Part shown: piece by piece, positions 9,247 to 17,700 of the stretch
Numbering within the stretch: the stretch's first letter is position 1
Layout of the letters: every line of letters starts with the position of its first letter
DNA from: Gnetum montanum
Lineage: Eukaryota > Streptophyta > Gnetopsida > Gnetales > Gnetaceae
Reading direction: 5' to 3'
DNA: 28,960 bases
Assembly (NCBI GenBank): GCA_015680685.1
Contig: MNCI01000898.1
Coordinates: forward strand, 63,858 to 92,817
The notes under the pieces: generated by a model
What the model saw: the letters and a program-made list of their open reading frames with translations, nothing else
Told to the model about the DNA's origin: nothing
The model's database searches: none
Made by a program: the position numbers and the translations under genes

Positions 9247-9801
9247 TACCGTCCGAAATCATCGGTGAGAGGCTGGAATGAACAAACACCGAGAGATTTA
9301 CGGATGAAATAGTAAAACCCTACCATCGCCCGAGGGCCTGCTGGAAAAACAACGAAGGTAGAGTACCTTGAATGGTCCGCACGCGGATCAAACGAGGACT
9401 TCCCCGAACGTACGCAATTGCGATGCGTTGGGTTATACGTAAACAAACGTAAATACTGAACGTAAACAAATGGAAACGAATGTAAACTGTTTAAACAATG
9501 AAAACAGGAAAAATCGTAACAGGAAAAATAATGTAAACCGCAAGAATCTGGGAAATAATGCAAACTGTTCATATTAATAAACAATTAAAATGTGCATCGA
9601 TCAAAATGTAGTTGCAGAGTGGTCGGAAGGCGGACGTTTAGCCTCGATGGGTGAGAGCAGATGCTAGGAAGATGCAAGTTTTGGGTTGTAGGTGTACGGC
9701 ATCCAAGTCTGTATGAAGCCCAACGTATGAGATTGATGCCCAGATTTCCTATGTGTGTTAGATTCAAATTTTTCCAACCTTGATCTAGTGGAAAAACATG
9801 A

Positions 9802-9810
9802 TATTTATAG
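9802..9810 (-). promoter_or_regulatory. TATA box (CTATAAATA) of the Gypsy LTR
   Basis: The minus strand reads CCTATAAATATC here. The same 9-mer occurs in the five other LTRs of the window, so it probably marks the RNA polymerase II start about 30 bases downstream. Confidence 0.6.
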
Positions 9811-10170
9811 GATTTTAGGCACGAGATTCGGATCTGAGAGAAGATCAGTGGCTACGGGGTGAGAAAACTTCGGATTGGGTGATAGGTGTGTGCATTGACC
9901 GGATGCACAAAATGTTACAATTTACAGCATGCAGCATGACCAAAATCTCTTACGCTAATGTGTGTAATCCACAGTGTAAGATCTTGATACAGTGAAAAAT
10001 GTAAAATGTACAAAGAATGTTAAAGTACAAGAGTGGATCTGGATGTCTGGCCTCTGGATCTATAGATCTATGCTTTTTTTGTGCTTCCAAAGCCTCCAGC
10101 GTGTGTGGATCTAGCTCTGATGTGTGCACAGCCTGTTCTGGCATTAGCATCTGGCATCAGCGTCCAACGT

Positions 10171-10745
10171 CAGCATCACTAACAGCGTATGACCTGAAAA
10201 TAGTGCATTTTGAGCCTATTTTTGACCTGTGGGACCCATTTTTAGAGTGGATCTGCATGCTATGATTCATGAGGGTTCTATGTGCTAAATTTGGGCTAAT
10301 TTGGATGTCATTTTAGCCCTATTTTGGTTGGGGACGCTGAGCCTTACGCTAAGGAAGCATGTCAGCGTGACTAACAGTGAATGACCTAAAAATAGTACAT
10401 TTTGAGCTTGTTTTTAACCTGTGAGACCCATTTTTAGAGTAGATTTACATGCTATGGGTCATGAGGGTTCTGTGTGCCAAATTTGGGCTGATTTGGATGT
10501 CTTTGTGGCCCTGTTTTGGTTGGTGACGCTGAGCCTTACGCTGAGCAGCGTTTGAAAAATAACCCCAGCGTCACCAAGTCAAAGTGGCATATTTGAGGCC
10601 CAAATCTTGATTTTCTGGAGGCTAGGACCTACTGGGGACCTTGGTGAAGGTCATGGGAGGTCCTTGTGCTTGATTTTTTCCTATTTTGACTCAGTTTCGG
10701 GGCTCCAAAAGTTGGTGACGCTGAGCCTTACAATGAGCAGCGTCT
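10171..10745 (+). repeat. Three ~192-bp tandem repeats in the U3-like region
   Basis: Copy 1 (10171-10362) and copy 2 (10363-10553) align nearly end to end. The word GACGCTGAGCCTTACGCT occurs at 10333 and 10524, 191 bases apart, and again as GACGCTGAGCCTTACAAT at 10717, 193 bases further on. Copy 3 is much more diverged outside this word. The repeats lie upstream (minus sense) of the TATA box at 9802, where LTR elements often carry enhancer repeats. Confidence 0.85.
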
Positions 10746-10800
10746 AAAAATGTAGCCAAATTATACTTAGCTAAAACCAAGCATTTTGAGCCCGAAACTT

Positions 10801-11021
10801 TTGATTATGGATGCTGGAAGTTGATGCAGCTACCCATGGGCCTCGAGGGAACCTTGCCTATTGAATCATGAACCATCAGTGGTTGTTTCAAAGGCCTCAA
10901 AATCTGGTCATGCTGTACTCATTCTTGGGTAGCTGCATGACTTAGCTTGAATCTTGTTTGAAAGTGCTAAGCCAAAATTTTGTGGTGTTTCACCAGCTAA
11001 TGGACCTTTCACCGCAGCAAG
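10801..11021. other. Unassigned stretch; possible short upstream exon
   Basis: Between the repeat block and the ORF at 11082 nothing is firmly recognised. A plus frame from about 10945 to 11021 is open and would join the following ORF if the GT...AG segment 11022-11081 were removed. This is weak evidence because an in-frame stop lies just upstream. Confidence 0.3.
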
Positions 11022-11081
11022 GTATCAACTGCAATGAAATTCATTTACCCTTGCTAATATAATACTATGTTGTATGTGCAG
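11022..11081 (+). other. Possible 60-bp intron
   Basis: The segment starts GTATCA after CAAG and ends TATGTGCAG before the ORF at 11082. CTAAT lies about 25 bases before the acceptor as a possible branch point. Removing it joins two open frames in phase. Sixty bases is near the lower limit for plant introns. Confidence 0.25.
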
Positions 11082-11311
11082 ATGACGATCATGCAATAAT
11101 GGACCAAATCTGGAAGAAACACTTGGAATGGAGTGGTGTTGAATCAGCTTGCAAGGAGCAAGATCAATGGTGCGCTTACGGATGGACAACGAAAGGTGCA
11201 ATATTGGTATTGGCAACAACAACACTTCTTTCTGTCGTTCTCTTTCTCTTTCTCAACTGCCAAATGAGGCTTGATGTCAATGTAATAGGGTGTTCACCCT
11301 TTTTGTTATGA
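11082..11311 (+). CDS. Small ORF with one membrane segment, next to a 3' LTR
   Basis: The frame reads DDHAIMDQIWKKHLEWSGVE, then a Cys-containing hydrophilic stretch, then a strongly hydrophobic segment (GAILVLATTTLLSVVLFLFLN) of about 21 residues, and ends about 17 residues later at 11311. The first ATG is at 11099. I do not recognise the family. It sits about 130 bases upstream of a polypurine tract and LTR on the same strand, which is where Athila-type and SIRE-type plant elements carry an envelope-like ORF, often reached by splicing. That reading is only an inference; a captured host exon is equally possible. Unlike most frames in this window it has no internal stop. Confidence 0.35.
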
Positions 11312-11400
11312 ACACCAGTTTTGTTGTGTCTTGTAATGATGATCCGTTCACATGTCATCCCATTAGTTCCATTTGAGTCAATAATCCCATACCTTCCCAA

Positions 11401-11449
11401 TATTATTGTAAGGAACTCGAGGACAAGTTTTTATTTAGTCATGGGGGTA
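11401..11449 (+). promoter_or_regulatory. 3' terminal signature and polypurine tract
   Basis: AACTCGAGGACAAGTTTT is followed by CATGGGGGTA and then the LTR start TGAT. The same order appears on the minus strand at 24160-24200 and, more decayed, at 17650-17695. This is the plus-strand priming site of the LTR family. Confidence 0.8.
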
Positions 11450-12259
11450 TGATGGTATGCGATATCGCATGGGCCGCAATATCGCGTCTTCCCCCACGAT
11501 ATTGCGTACGTGATATCGTGGTGCGCTGTCATATCTATAAATAAGAGGTGGCTCTCCCTTGTTTCTCATACTAGGCTTAGACCATAGTGAAACTCTAGCA
11601 GATTGATCACTCTAGAGATAGAATATTTTCCATGTGCCTGCAGTAGGAACTCCAGAGTGAATGGATCTTTATTCGAGTAGACATTGTACTTGAACACAAG
11701 TTTTTGTACGGCAATAAAGACGAACTTCTTGGATAAACCTTGTAGTGCATGGAATAGGCTAATTAGGATTTTATTTACTATTATTTATTACTTGTTATTT
11801 AAATGCTCTATTAGTTGTTAAATCTTTCTCAACCCTTCTCTCCTAGTTAAGTACCTTAGTATCGCTTCGAGCACATGCATTATGCTTAGTGATCCCAGCA
11901 ATGATTAGCGTTTGGTAGCCAAGGTTGCATCGATTCAGGCTGTGTACGATAAGTGGGAACGAATGCTGATGCTAGGTTAATTTAGACTTAGTTCATTAGT
12001 TAGAGTTAGTCAATTAGTCTCTCAACCCTTCACCTAAATAGCATAGGAGATAAAACATAAAAAGATATAAAAATCATATGCCTCAGACTTACTTAACCAT
12101 ACACCATGACAACTACAAGTAAGTTTGGGAAGACAACGAATGATTAACCCTAACTGTTCCATGAGACATGTAGGCACTTAGTCTGCGGAGTTCAACCTAA
12201 TCGCACATGCTATGCTCGTATTCGTATGGTTGAGTGTAGGGGTATCTCGCCACTCATGG
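11450..12259 (+). repeat. LTR, plus orientation (3' LTR)
   Basis: It begins TGATGG directly after a polypurine tract. GATATCGC palindromes fill 11459-11520 and CTATAAATA lies at 11535-11543. It shares blocks with the other LTRs (GGATAAACCTTG(C/T)AGT(G/A)CATGG, GATTAGCGTTTGGTAGCC, TCGTATTCGTATGGTTGAG) and ends at CCACTCATGG, where the family has CCACTCATCA. About 810 bp. No target duplication is visible because the left side is the internal region of its element and the right side is a rearranged junction. Confidence 0.85.
11535..11543 (+). promoter_or_regulatory. LTR TATA box
   Basis: CTATAAATA followed by AGAGGTGGCTCTCCC, identical in context to the box on the minus strand at 16565-16573. 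Transcription should begin about 30 bases downstream. Confidence 0.7.
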
Positions 12260-12263
12260 GTGG

Positions 12264-12379
12264 CCATCTCCCCCATGACTGAATTGAAAGAGAGAGATCC
12301 AAAATAATGAGTGCCTATTTGAATTTTTTAGAAGTGTCCAACTTCTCCCGATTGATGTTTTCAGGTTAAGGACTGGAAG
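12264..12379 (-). promoter_or_regulatory. Element 3' end with polypurine tract
   Basis: On the minus strand the sequence after the protease gene runs to TTCAGTCATGGGGGAGATGG. This nearly copies the polypurine tract and LTR start found on the opposite strand at 11436-11456. The minus element therefore appears to end here and to lose its own 3' LTR after about five bases. Confidence 0.55.
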
Positions 12380-12960
12380 TTAGTGATGCTCATATTCCAA
12401 TGTATCTATGCTTTTGTTGTGGGTGCAGGTTGTTCCCCCAGTTCGTTCCATGCATGTTGGTGGGCTGCTCTCTTGATTAGCTATCAACCACTGGGTGTTC
12501 TCTTGTTGTGTGGTTGCTACATATAGGCACCTTTGTATTTGAGTTTCTTGGGCAGACCAGTTGCATGCAGGAGATGCTGAGCATTCCTCCATGTCATCAC
12601 CCTCTAAGTCATTGTATGTGATGCATGGAACTTTCTTCTTCTCGATCTTTCCATAAATGTTTACCTTAGATATTTCCAGGGAAAGATCATGAATTCCTAG
12701 GCATGTGTCTATTGTACTCAGCCATGCCCTTCCCATTATAATTGGGAAGTCCCCTTTGTTGCTGTTGACTTCTATCACTAGGAAATCAGCTGGGTATGAC
12801 CAACCACACATAGTAATAACAATGTCCTCCACCAATCCCAAGGGAATTATGATGGACTGGTCAACCAGCTCTAGTTGAATATTGCTCTTCTTGAGTGGAG
12901 GTAGGTTTCAAGCTTTATACATTTCTTGTGAGATTAAGTTGACTCCAGAACCTTAGTCAA
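12380..12960 (-). pseudogene. Retropepsin-like protease of the Gag-Pro element
   Basis: The catalytic block is ALID-stop-GSGVNLIS: the codon after the catalytic Asp is TAA at about 12954, so translation would end inside the active site. Downstream are LGLVEDIVI, the ADFLVIEV strand block and FPIIMGRAWLSTIDTCLGI, which matches the family's (I/L)LGRPFLxTxxA block before the C-terminal strands. A further stop lies near 12910. The last part, to the stop at 12380, is Thr/Gln-rich and not conserved. No reverse transcriptase follows: the element's polypurine tract comes about 100 bases later. Confidence 0.85.
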
Positions 12961-13456
12961 TAAGAGCTTTACGTGGTTCATTCCCAGCAACTTGGAGGTA
13001 GATTAAGGGACTTCCAGGGTTAGAGAGTTTCCTAGGAAGGTGGCCCACCTTTATGCAGTCAGTAACGGTATGTGTTAACATAACCGTATGCGTTGAGTCT
13101 TGTTGTTGGTTTGAAGGGAGCTCCAAAGCCTTATTTGTTGGAGGAGCATGCACAGACTCAACCGCTTGTGGTTGTGAGAGCTTGTTTGGGCTTTTGGTTC
13201 TAAAGAAAGGTCTTCTCTTTGTACGGTTGTCAGAACCAGCAGCGGGTTGGAGATTTATAGCTCTTGTAGCATTACGTTGCTGCGGTTGAGTGGGGAGTTC
13301 CCCTTGCATCATTGGAGCAGGTGGTAGTGGAACTATCGGCGTATGAGTAGCGGATGGATTTGGAGGATGGTATGCATGTGGTGTTTCTTTCATAGAATAA
13401 GGAGTCCTAAAATACTCCAGAACTTGGTAGTGGCATTGTGGGGTTGTGTGACCCAT
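12961..13456 (-). pseudogene. Gag-Pro linker, Pro/Gln/Thr-rich
   Basis: From MGHTTPQCHYQVLEYF the frame passes through about 110 Pro/Gln/Thr/Asn-rich residues with a basic patch (NRTKRRPFFRTKSPNK). It ends in VGHLPRKLSNPGSPLIYLQV, the strand leading into the protease active site. The GHxxxxC at its start could be the second half of a zinc knuckle, cut by a frameshift near 13456. Confidence 0.6.
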
Positions 13457-13633
13457 TGAGTCACTTGGAGAAACCAGCTACAGCATGTAGTAGCCATACA
13501 AGTCTGGTTGTCAGTAAAGGTATTATTTCCTAGGCAGTGGCATCCCCCATGACTGTGGGTGTTTCCACTACTGATGCTACTTGATAAGTTGTGGCAGTGT
13601 TCCACTTGGATAATATGTTAATGGTTGGTGGAA

Positions 13634-14119
13634 CTACCTCGAGTTACCTTGGGGATAAGGTAACCTTCGAGGTGCTTGCCTTCTGTTAAGTCTTGGGTTG
13701 AGTGCATACACCCCAGACTCTTGCAGATGTGAGATTATTGGGCAACATCCTTTAGGATGGTCATATTGGCAGATCTCACATCCACCATCATTTTCTGTGT
13801 CAGAATCCACAACCTCATCGATGATAGTCATTTTTTCCTTACCCTTGTTACGTGCATGGTCTGAATCTCTCCGCTTTTTCTTATCATGGTCACTACTTCA
13901 TTCCTCCTTAGACTCCTCTACAATTTTTAGGACAGTTTCAATTTTACTTTCTAAGGAGCTCCATATTTCATCTATCTTAGCTAACAATTCTATTGTTAAT
14001 TTCTGAAGCGGCAAGATTTTTCTATTCACTAACTCTTCGAGTGTTGACTCATTCTCCTTGTCGCAAAATCTCACTCCCCTCTTTCGGACGGAAGGATCAC
14101 AGTTATACTCTTCTGTGAT
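13634..14119 (-). pseudogene. Gag C-terminal part with a zinc-knuckle-like motif
   Basis: The minus frame shows a Lys/Glu-rich helical segment (LTIELLAKIDEIWSSLESKI), a basic patch after a stop at about 14379 in the mirrored numbering (native position about 13899), then CEICQYDHPKGCC. This C-x2-C-x3-H-x3-C arrangement is close to, but shorter than, the usual CCHC knuckle. The sequence lies in the left arm of a perfect inverted repeat, and its orientation agrees with the Gag and protease fragments on both sides. Confidence 0.6.
13642..14119. repeat. Left arm of a 476-bp perfect inverted repeat
   Basis: Positions x and 28278-x are complementary from 13643 to 14118. The translated frames in the two arms are identical throughout. 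The left arm is continuous with the flanking minus-strand element and carries no ambiguous base. Confidence 0.95.
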
Positions 14120-14158
14120 TTCTCTTTTCTATAGCTTCCCTTCTTCTTTAGCTACTTG
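14120..14158. other. 39-base loop of the inverted repeat
   Basis: This is continuous with the left arm and still reads as the same minus-strand Gag frame (with a stop). It ends at an N (14159). Confidence 0.8.
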
Positions 14159-14636
14159 NTCACAGAAGAGTATAACTGTGATCCTTCCGTCCGAAAGAGG
14201 GGAGTGAGATTTTGCGACAAGGAGAATGAGTCAACACTCGAAGAGTTAGTGAATAGAAAAATCTTGCCGCTTCAGAAATTAACAATAGAATTGTTAGCTA
14301 AGATAGATGAAATATGGAGCTCCTTAGAAAGTAAAATTGAAACTGTCCTAAAAATTGTAGAGGAGTCTAAGGAGGAATGAAGTAGTGACCATGATAAGAA
14401 AAAGCGGAGAGATTCAGACCATGCACGTAACAAGGGTAAGGAAAAAATGACTATCATCGATGAGGTTGTGGATTCTGACACAGAAAATGATGGTGGATGT
14501 GAGATCTGCCAATATGACCATCCTAAAGGATGTTGCCCAATAATCTCACATCTGCAAGAGTCTGGGGTGTATGCACTCAACCCAAGACTTAACAGAAGGC
14601 AAGCACCTCGAAGGTTACCTTATCCCCAAGGTAACN
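14159..14636. repeat. Right arm of the inverted repeat, bounded by Ns
   Basis: This 476-base exact reverse complement of 13643-14118 is flanked by single ambiguous bases at 14159 and 14636. These are the only Ns in the window, and they sit exactly where complementarity ends. In a region where every other pair of repeats is visibly diverged, this points to a gap filled with an inverted copy rather than a biological palindrome. Confidence 0.9.
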
Positions 14637-15146
14637 TCAAGGCACAGGCATCATGGAATTCCTATAAGTGATTTTGTGGATCAGCATTGTATCCCCCTTC
14701 AAACCATGGGATATTATTCATGTCTAGTCTCTTGATTCGACTATCTTTTTGATGCCTTGTAGGTATTCTCATAGCCTCTGTAATGTCTAACATACTCTGG
14801 GTTGCTAGTAGGGGTTTTTCATGATCATCTCTCTCATGATGTCTATGATGCCTACGTGGTTCCCTACTTTCCCTTCTATGCCTTGACTCTCTAGAATGCC
14901 CTTGTCCTAGCTCTTGACTCTCTCGTCAAGGGTTCTCATTTTGCTTACCCTTATCCTCGCCGTTGTACTCTTTGTGACTACGTCTTGATGTGGAAGGAGA
15001 GAGTGAATGATGTGATGAAGGGGAAGAATAAGGGAACCATCACCATGAAAATGTTTCTTACCTTCTCTTCGGTGGCTACAGCCCTGATCGTGATGATGAT
15101 CATATTTCCCGCCTTTGTCATGTGTTTGTGTTCCCTCAGTGAACAC
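14637..15146 (-). pseudogene. Gag middle part, basic RS/RH-rich then capsid start
   Basis: In the minus frame a His/Arg/Glu-rich stretch (REPRRHHRHHERDDHEKP) is followed by LLATQSMLDITEAMRIPTR and then RIKRLDMNNIPWFEGGYN. A stop and the residues EFHDACAL follow at the N boundary. The RLDMNNI block recurs in the plus-strand Gag pseudogene at about 22420 (RLDMNNISKIREDYN), so the two Gags are related. The capsid core that should come next is missing, exactly where the N-bounded inverted copy lies. Confidence 0.55.
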
Positions 15147-15197
15147 TTGGTGTTCATGGGAATCAGAACCAGGGTTGTGTATCGTGGAGCACAGGTT

Positions 15198-15701
15198 CTA
15201 ATACCCTACCTCCTCACTATCGTTAGGAGGGGGAACATCATTTTGTGGAGAACCTATTGAGATAGGTTCAACACCCTTAATTTCTCTTATGACAGGTGAA
15301 GCATTGTGGGAGCCTTTACCCTTCAATGATGTGTGGCGACTCTCCTGTCGCAAGTCCTGTTGACGTTGCACTTCTATGGGATGGTAATCCCTTGTGTCAT
15401 AATCACTTGCAATGTATTCAATGTATAGCTGCATCATGTCCATCTGTGCAAGAGCACGAAGAATCATGTTAGGGACTGCCCGATCCGGAGGTAACACTAT
15501 GTTACCTTGCAAGTCTCGCCAACACAGTTGTTCGTCCTGATGGAGGATAAAGGTAAAATCGAGTATATACTCATCATGATGAGTATACATCACCCGAAAT
15601 TGTTGAGGAACTATCGGTTCGTGGTTATGTGTGTTAGACCGCTGACTGTCTCTTGTGTGATCCCTAGGTGGTGAAGTGCTTTTATGAGAAGAAGAAGACA
15701 T
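15198..15701 (-). pseudogene. Gag N-terminal region of the Gag-Pro element
   Basis: A 167-codon open frame starts with MSSSSHKSTSPPRDHTRDSQ. It contains a more structured part (VPNMILRALAQMDMMQLYIE) and ends in a Pro/Ser-rich, acidic tail. The ATG at 15701 is about 127 bases downstream of the primer-binding site at 15845, a normal leader length. I identify it as Gag from its position after LTR and primer site and from the Gag and protease pieces downstream; the N-terminal part itself matches no domain I know. Confidence 0.6.
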
Positions 15702-15828
15702 TGTTATCTTACTCGGTGTGCTATTGACCGTTGTTTAAATTTTCTTCTGATTAACCCTAAGGGTTCATTTAAGCTTCCCAACGATGTGGATGATTTCCTA
15801 TGTTCTACTTAGCGCACAAAAAACTTAG

Positions 15829-15845
15829 TCTCGGCAACAGCGCCA
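15829..15845 (-). promoter_or_regulatory. Primer-binding site for tRNA-Asp
   Basis: One base after the LTR end (TCATCA, T) the minus strand reads TGGCGCTGTTGCCGAGA. The complement of the 3' end of plant tRNA-Asp is TGGCGCCGTTGCCGGGGA. The differences are transitions. tRNA-Asp priming is known for several plant Ty3/Gypsy groups. Confidence 0.85.
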
Positions 15846-15846
15846 A

Positions 15847-16691
15847 TGATGAGTGGTGAGGTACCCCTACACTCAACCATACGAATATGAGCGTTACACG
15901 AGCGATCTAGTTGAACTCCACAGACTAAGTGCCTACACGCCTTATGGAATACTTAAGGTTAATTGTTCATTGTGTTCCTAGACTTACTTGTATTTGTCAT
16001 GATTGTATCGTTAAGTAAGTCTAAGGTATGTGATTTTTATGTTTTTTATCTTTTATCGCCTATGCTAATGAGGGAAAAGGTGAAGAGACTAATTAACTAA
16101 CTTTAACTAACTAAGTTCTAATGCCTAGCATCAGTATCCGTTCCCACTTACCGTTCACACCTTGAACCAATGCAACCTTCTGGGATTACCAAACACTATT
16201 CGTTGCTGGGATTACCAAGCGTAACGCACATGCTCGAAGCAGTCGTACTGAATGCACTTAACTAGGAGTTAAGGGTTGAGAGAGATTTAATTAACTAATA
16301 AAGCATTTAAATGATGAATAATAAATAATAATAATTAAATTCCTATTTAGCTTAGTCCATGCACTGCAAGGTTTATCCAAAAGTTCATCTTTATTTCCAT
16401 ACACAAACTTGTGCTCAGGTACAATATTTCCTCGAATAAAGATCCATCCACTTTGGAGCTTCTACTGCGGGCACATGGAAATTATTTTATCTTTGGAGAG
16501 GTAAAACTGCCAGAGTTTCGCTATGGTCTAGGTCTAAACTAAGAAACAAGGGAGAGCCACCTCTTATTTATAGATTTGACAGTGCGCTGCGATATTGCAT
16601 ACTAAGATATCGTAGGGGAAGACGTGATATCGCGTACGTGATATCACGGGGGGATGCGATACCGCAGCAGACGCGATATCACGTCCCATCA
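15847..16691 (-). repeat. 5' LTR of the Gag-Pro element, minus orientation
   Basis: An 845-bp LTR starts (minus sense) TGATGGGACG at 16691 and ends CTCATCA at 15847, followed by a tRNA-Asp primer site. GATATC-containing palindromes fill about 16585-16690 and the TATA box lies at 16565-16573. It shares long blocks with the LTR at 11450-12259 and the solo LTR at 19109-20194. The 5-bp flank on its outer side is ACCTA (minus sense). No matching copy was found at the rearranged far end of the element. Confidence 0.9.
16565..16573 (-). promoter_or_regulatory. LTR TATA box
   Basis: CTATAAATA on the minus strand, followed by AGAGGTGGCTCTCCCTTG as in the LTR at 11535. It directly follows the palindrome block. 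Confidence 0.7.
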
Positions 16692-16856
16692 TAGGTGGTG
16701 ACTTTTTCTTAAGTATCAAATCCATGTTATATGTTTGATGCTCTTTAGTGAGTGTGTGTGTGTGTTAAAATATTGATTAAAAATATGTAGGGTAAAATTT
16801 GTGATTCTTGATACAATGAACTTTGTAAGATTAACAACTAAGAAAACATTGACACA
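16692..16856. other. Leader remnant between two LTRs
   Basis: 165 bases separate the outer end of the LTR at 15847-16691 from the primer site of the next LTR. It contains a short (GT) run near 16751 and no gene. The younger LTR element appears to have landed in the leader of the older one. Confidence 0.55.
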
Positions 16857-16874
16857 TCCCTGACAATGGTGTCA
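16857..16874 (-). promoter_or_regulatory. Decayed tRNA-Asp primer-binding site
   Basis: One base after the LTR end the minus strand reads TGACACCATTGTCAGGGA. It differs from the tRNA-Asp complement at five of 18 positions, and each change is G to A or C to T. It is a clear fossil of the same primer site seen at 15829-15845. Confidence 0.8.
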
Positions 16875-16875
16875 A

Positions 16876-17649
16876 CGATGAGCAATAGGATATCCCAACA
16901 CTCCATCATAAAAGTCACGATTGCACAAATGTAAACATATCATAATTTGTGGATGGACAATATGAGTATGCTAGAAGTTGATAATAAGTACATGATTGTT
17001 GTCTTCCCACTTCGAATTAGTAAAGTACAAGTGTATAGTTTAACTTTAAGTGAGGCATATGATAACTTGATGTTGTTGGCTCCATTTACTTTTAAGTGAA
17101 AATATAATGAAAATGACAATAAGGTCTAAGTCTAAAAAATAGCACAAATATAAATTTATTCTATCCTATGGCGATGAGCAGTCGTTCTTGGCTTGCCATA
17201 CATGTCTTGGGATCATGTAATCATCACTAGGTTACCAAGTGTTATGCTACTAGGTGAACCAAGCAATAACATAACTAGGATTACCAAACAATTACACTTA
17301 TACACTTGAAACGAGTTGTACTCATTCGACCTTGCTAATTAGCATGAAAAAGTAAAATGCTTAAGAAATATAAAGAACTATACTAAAGTATGCATATTAA
17401 AGAAATTACAATTAAACTAAGTACAGAAATTAGCTAAGTAAAACAAAGAAACTAAGTGGATGATGATAAGAAATCTTAATCTTTATTGTCGTTCATTACC
17501 AAGCGTAATGAAAGTTTTGTTGCTAATGTGACCAAGTGTCAATATTTATAGGGTCTCATAGCTCCCAATACATCATATCAATGATGATGTAGGTAGAGTT
17601 GAAATATCATAGATATGATATCATGGCTCATCAAAAATAGGTTTTATCA
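16876..17649 (-). repeat. Old LTR, minus orientation
   Basis: A 774-bp LTR starts TGATAAAACC at 17649, directly after a polypurine tract, and ends CTCATCG at 16876 before a primer site. The TATA box is at 17543-17551, and the U3 word here is a decayed ATGATATCAT rather than GATATCGCG. The junction CTCATC(G/A)-T-TG matches the other family members. Having a polypurine tract on one side and a primer site on the other means it once served two internal regions. Confidence 0.8.
17543..17551 (-). promoter_or_regulatory. LTR TATA box
   Basis: CTATAAATA on the minus strand (plus TATTTATAG), located as in the related LTRs, about 100 bases from the LTR start. Confidence 0.6.
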
Positions 17650-17700
17650 TACCCCCACAATAAATTAGAAACTTTTACTTGAGTTAAAATAAAAAGAAGA
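17650..17700 (-). promoter_or_regulatory. Polypurine tract and 3' signature
   Basis: The minus strand reads AACTCAAGTAAAAGTTTC and then TTGTGGGGGTA next to the LTR start TGAT. This corresponds to AACTCGAGGA(C/T)(A/G)AGTTTT and TGGGGGTA in the two other copies. Confidence 0.75.

Larger units (their letters stand above)
9247..10800 (-). repeat. Probable LTR of the minus-strand Gypsy element
   Basis: Support comes from a CTATAAATA box at 9802-9810 on the minus strand, repeated sequence upstream of it as in a U3 region, a possible CA end at 9246, and Gag downstream. The outer (right) end was not located and is given only approximately. I found no second copy of this LTR in the window. Open frames inside (for example 9207-9584 minus) are Phe/Tyr/Ser-rich and look accidental. 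Confidence 0.5.

Noticed and set aside
9207-9584. 125-codon minus-strand frame in the first LTR
   Set aside because: Its composition is Phe/Tyr/Ser/His-rich with no domain pattern. It overlaps the presumed LTR end and is likely accidental.
13698-14006. Plus-strand 102-codon open frame duplicated exactly on the minus strand at 14272-14580
   Set aside because: It is the antisense shadow of the Gag frame within the inverted repeat. The identity between the two comes from the repeat, not from two genes.
15829-15845. tRNA-like sequence near the LTR
   Set aside because: Only the 3' 17-18 bases complementary to tRNA-Asp are present, so it is a primer-binding site and not a tRNA gene.
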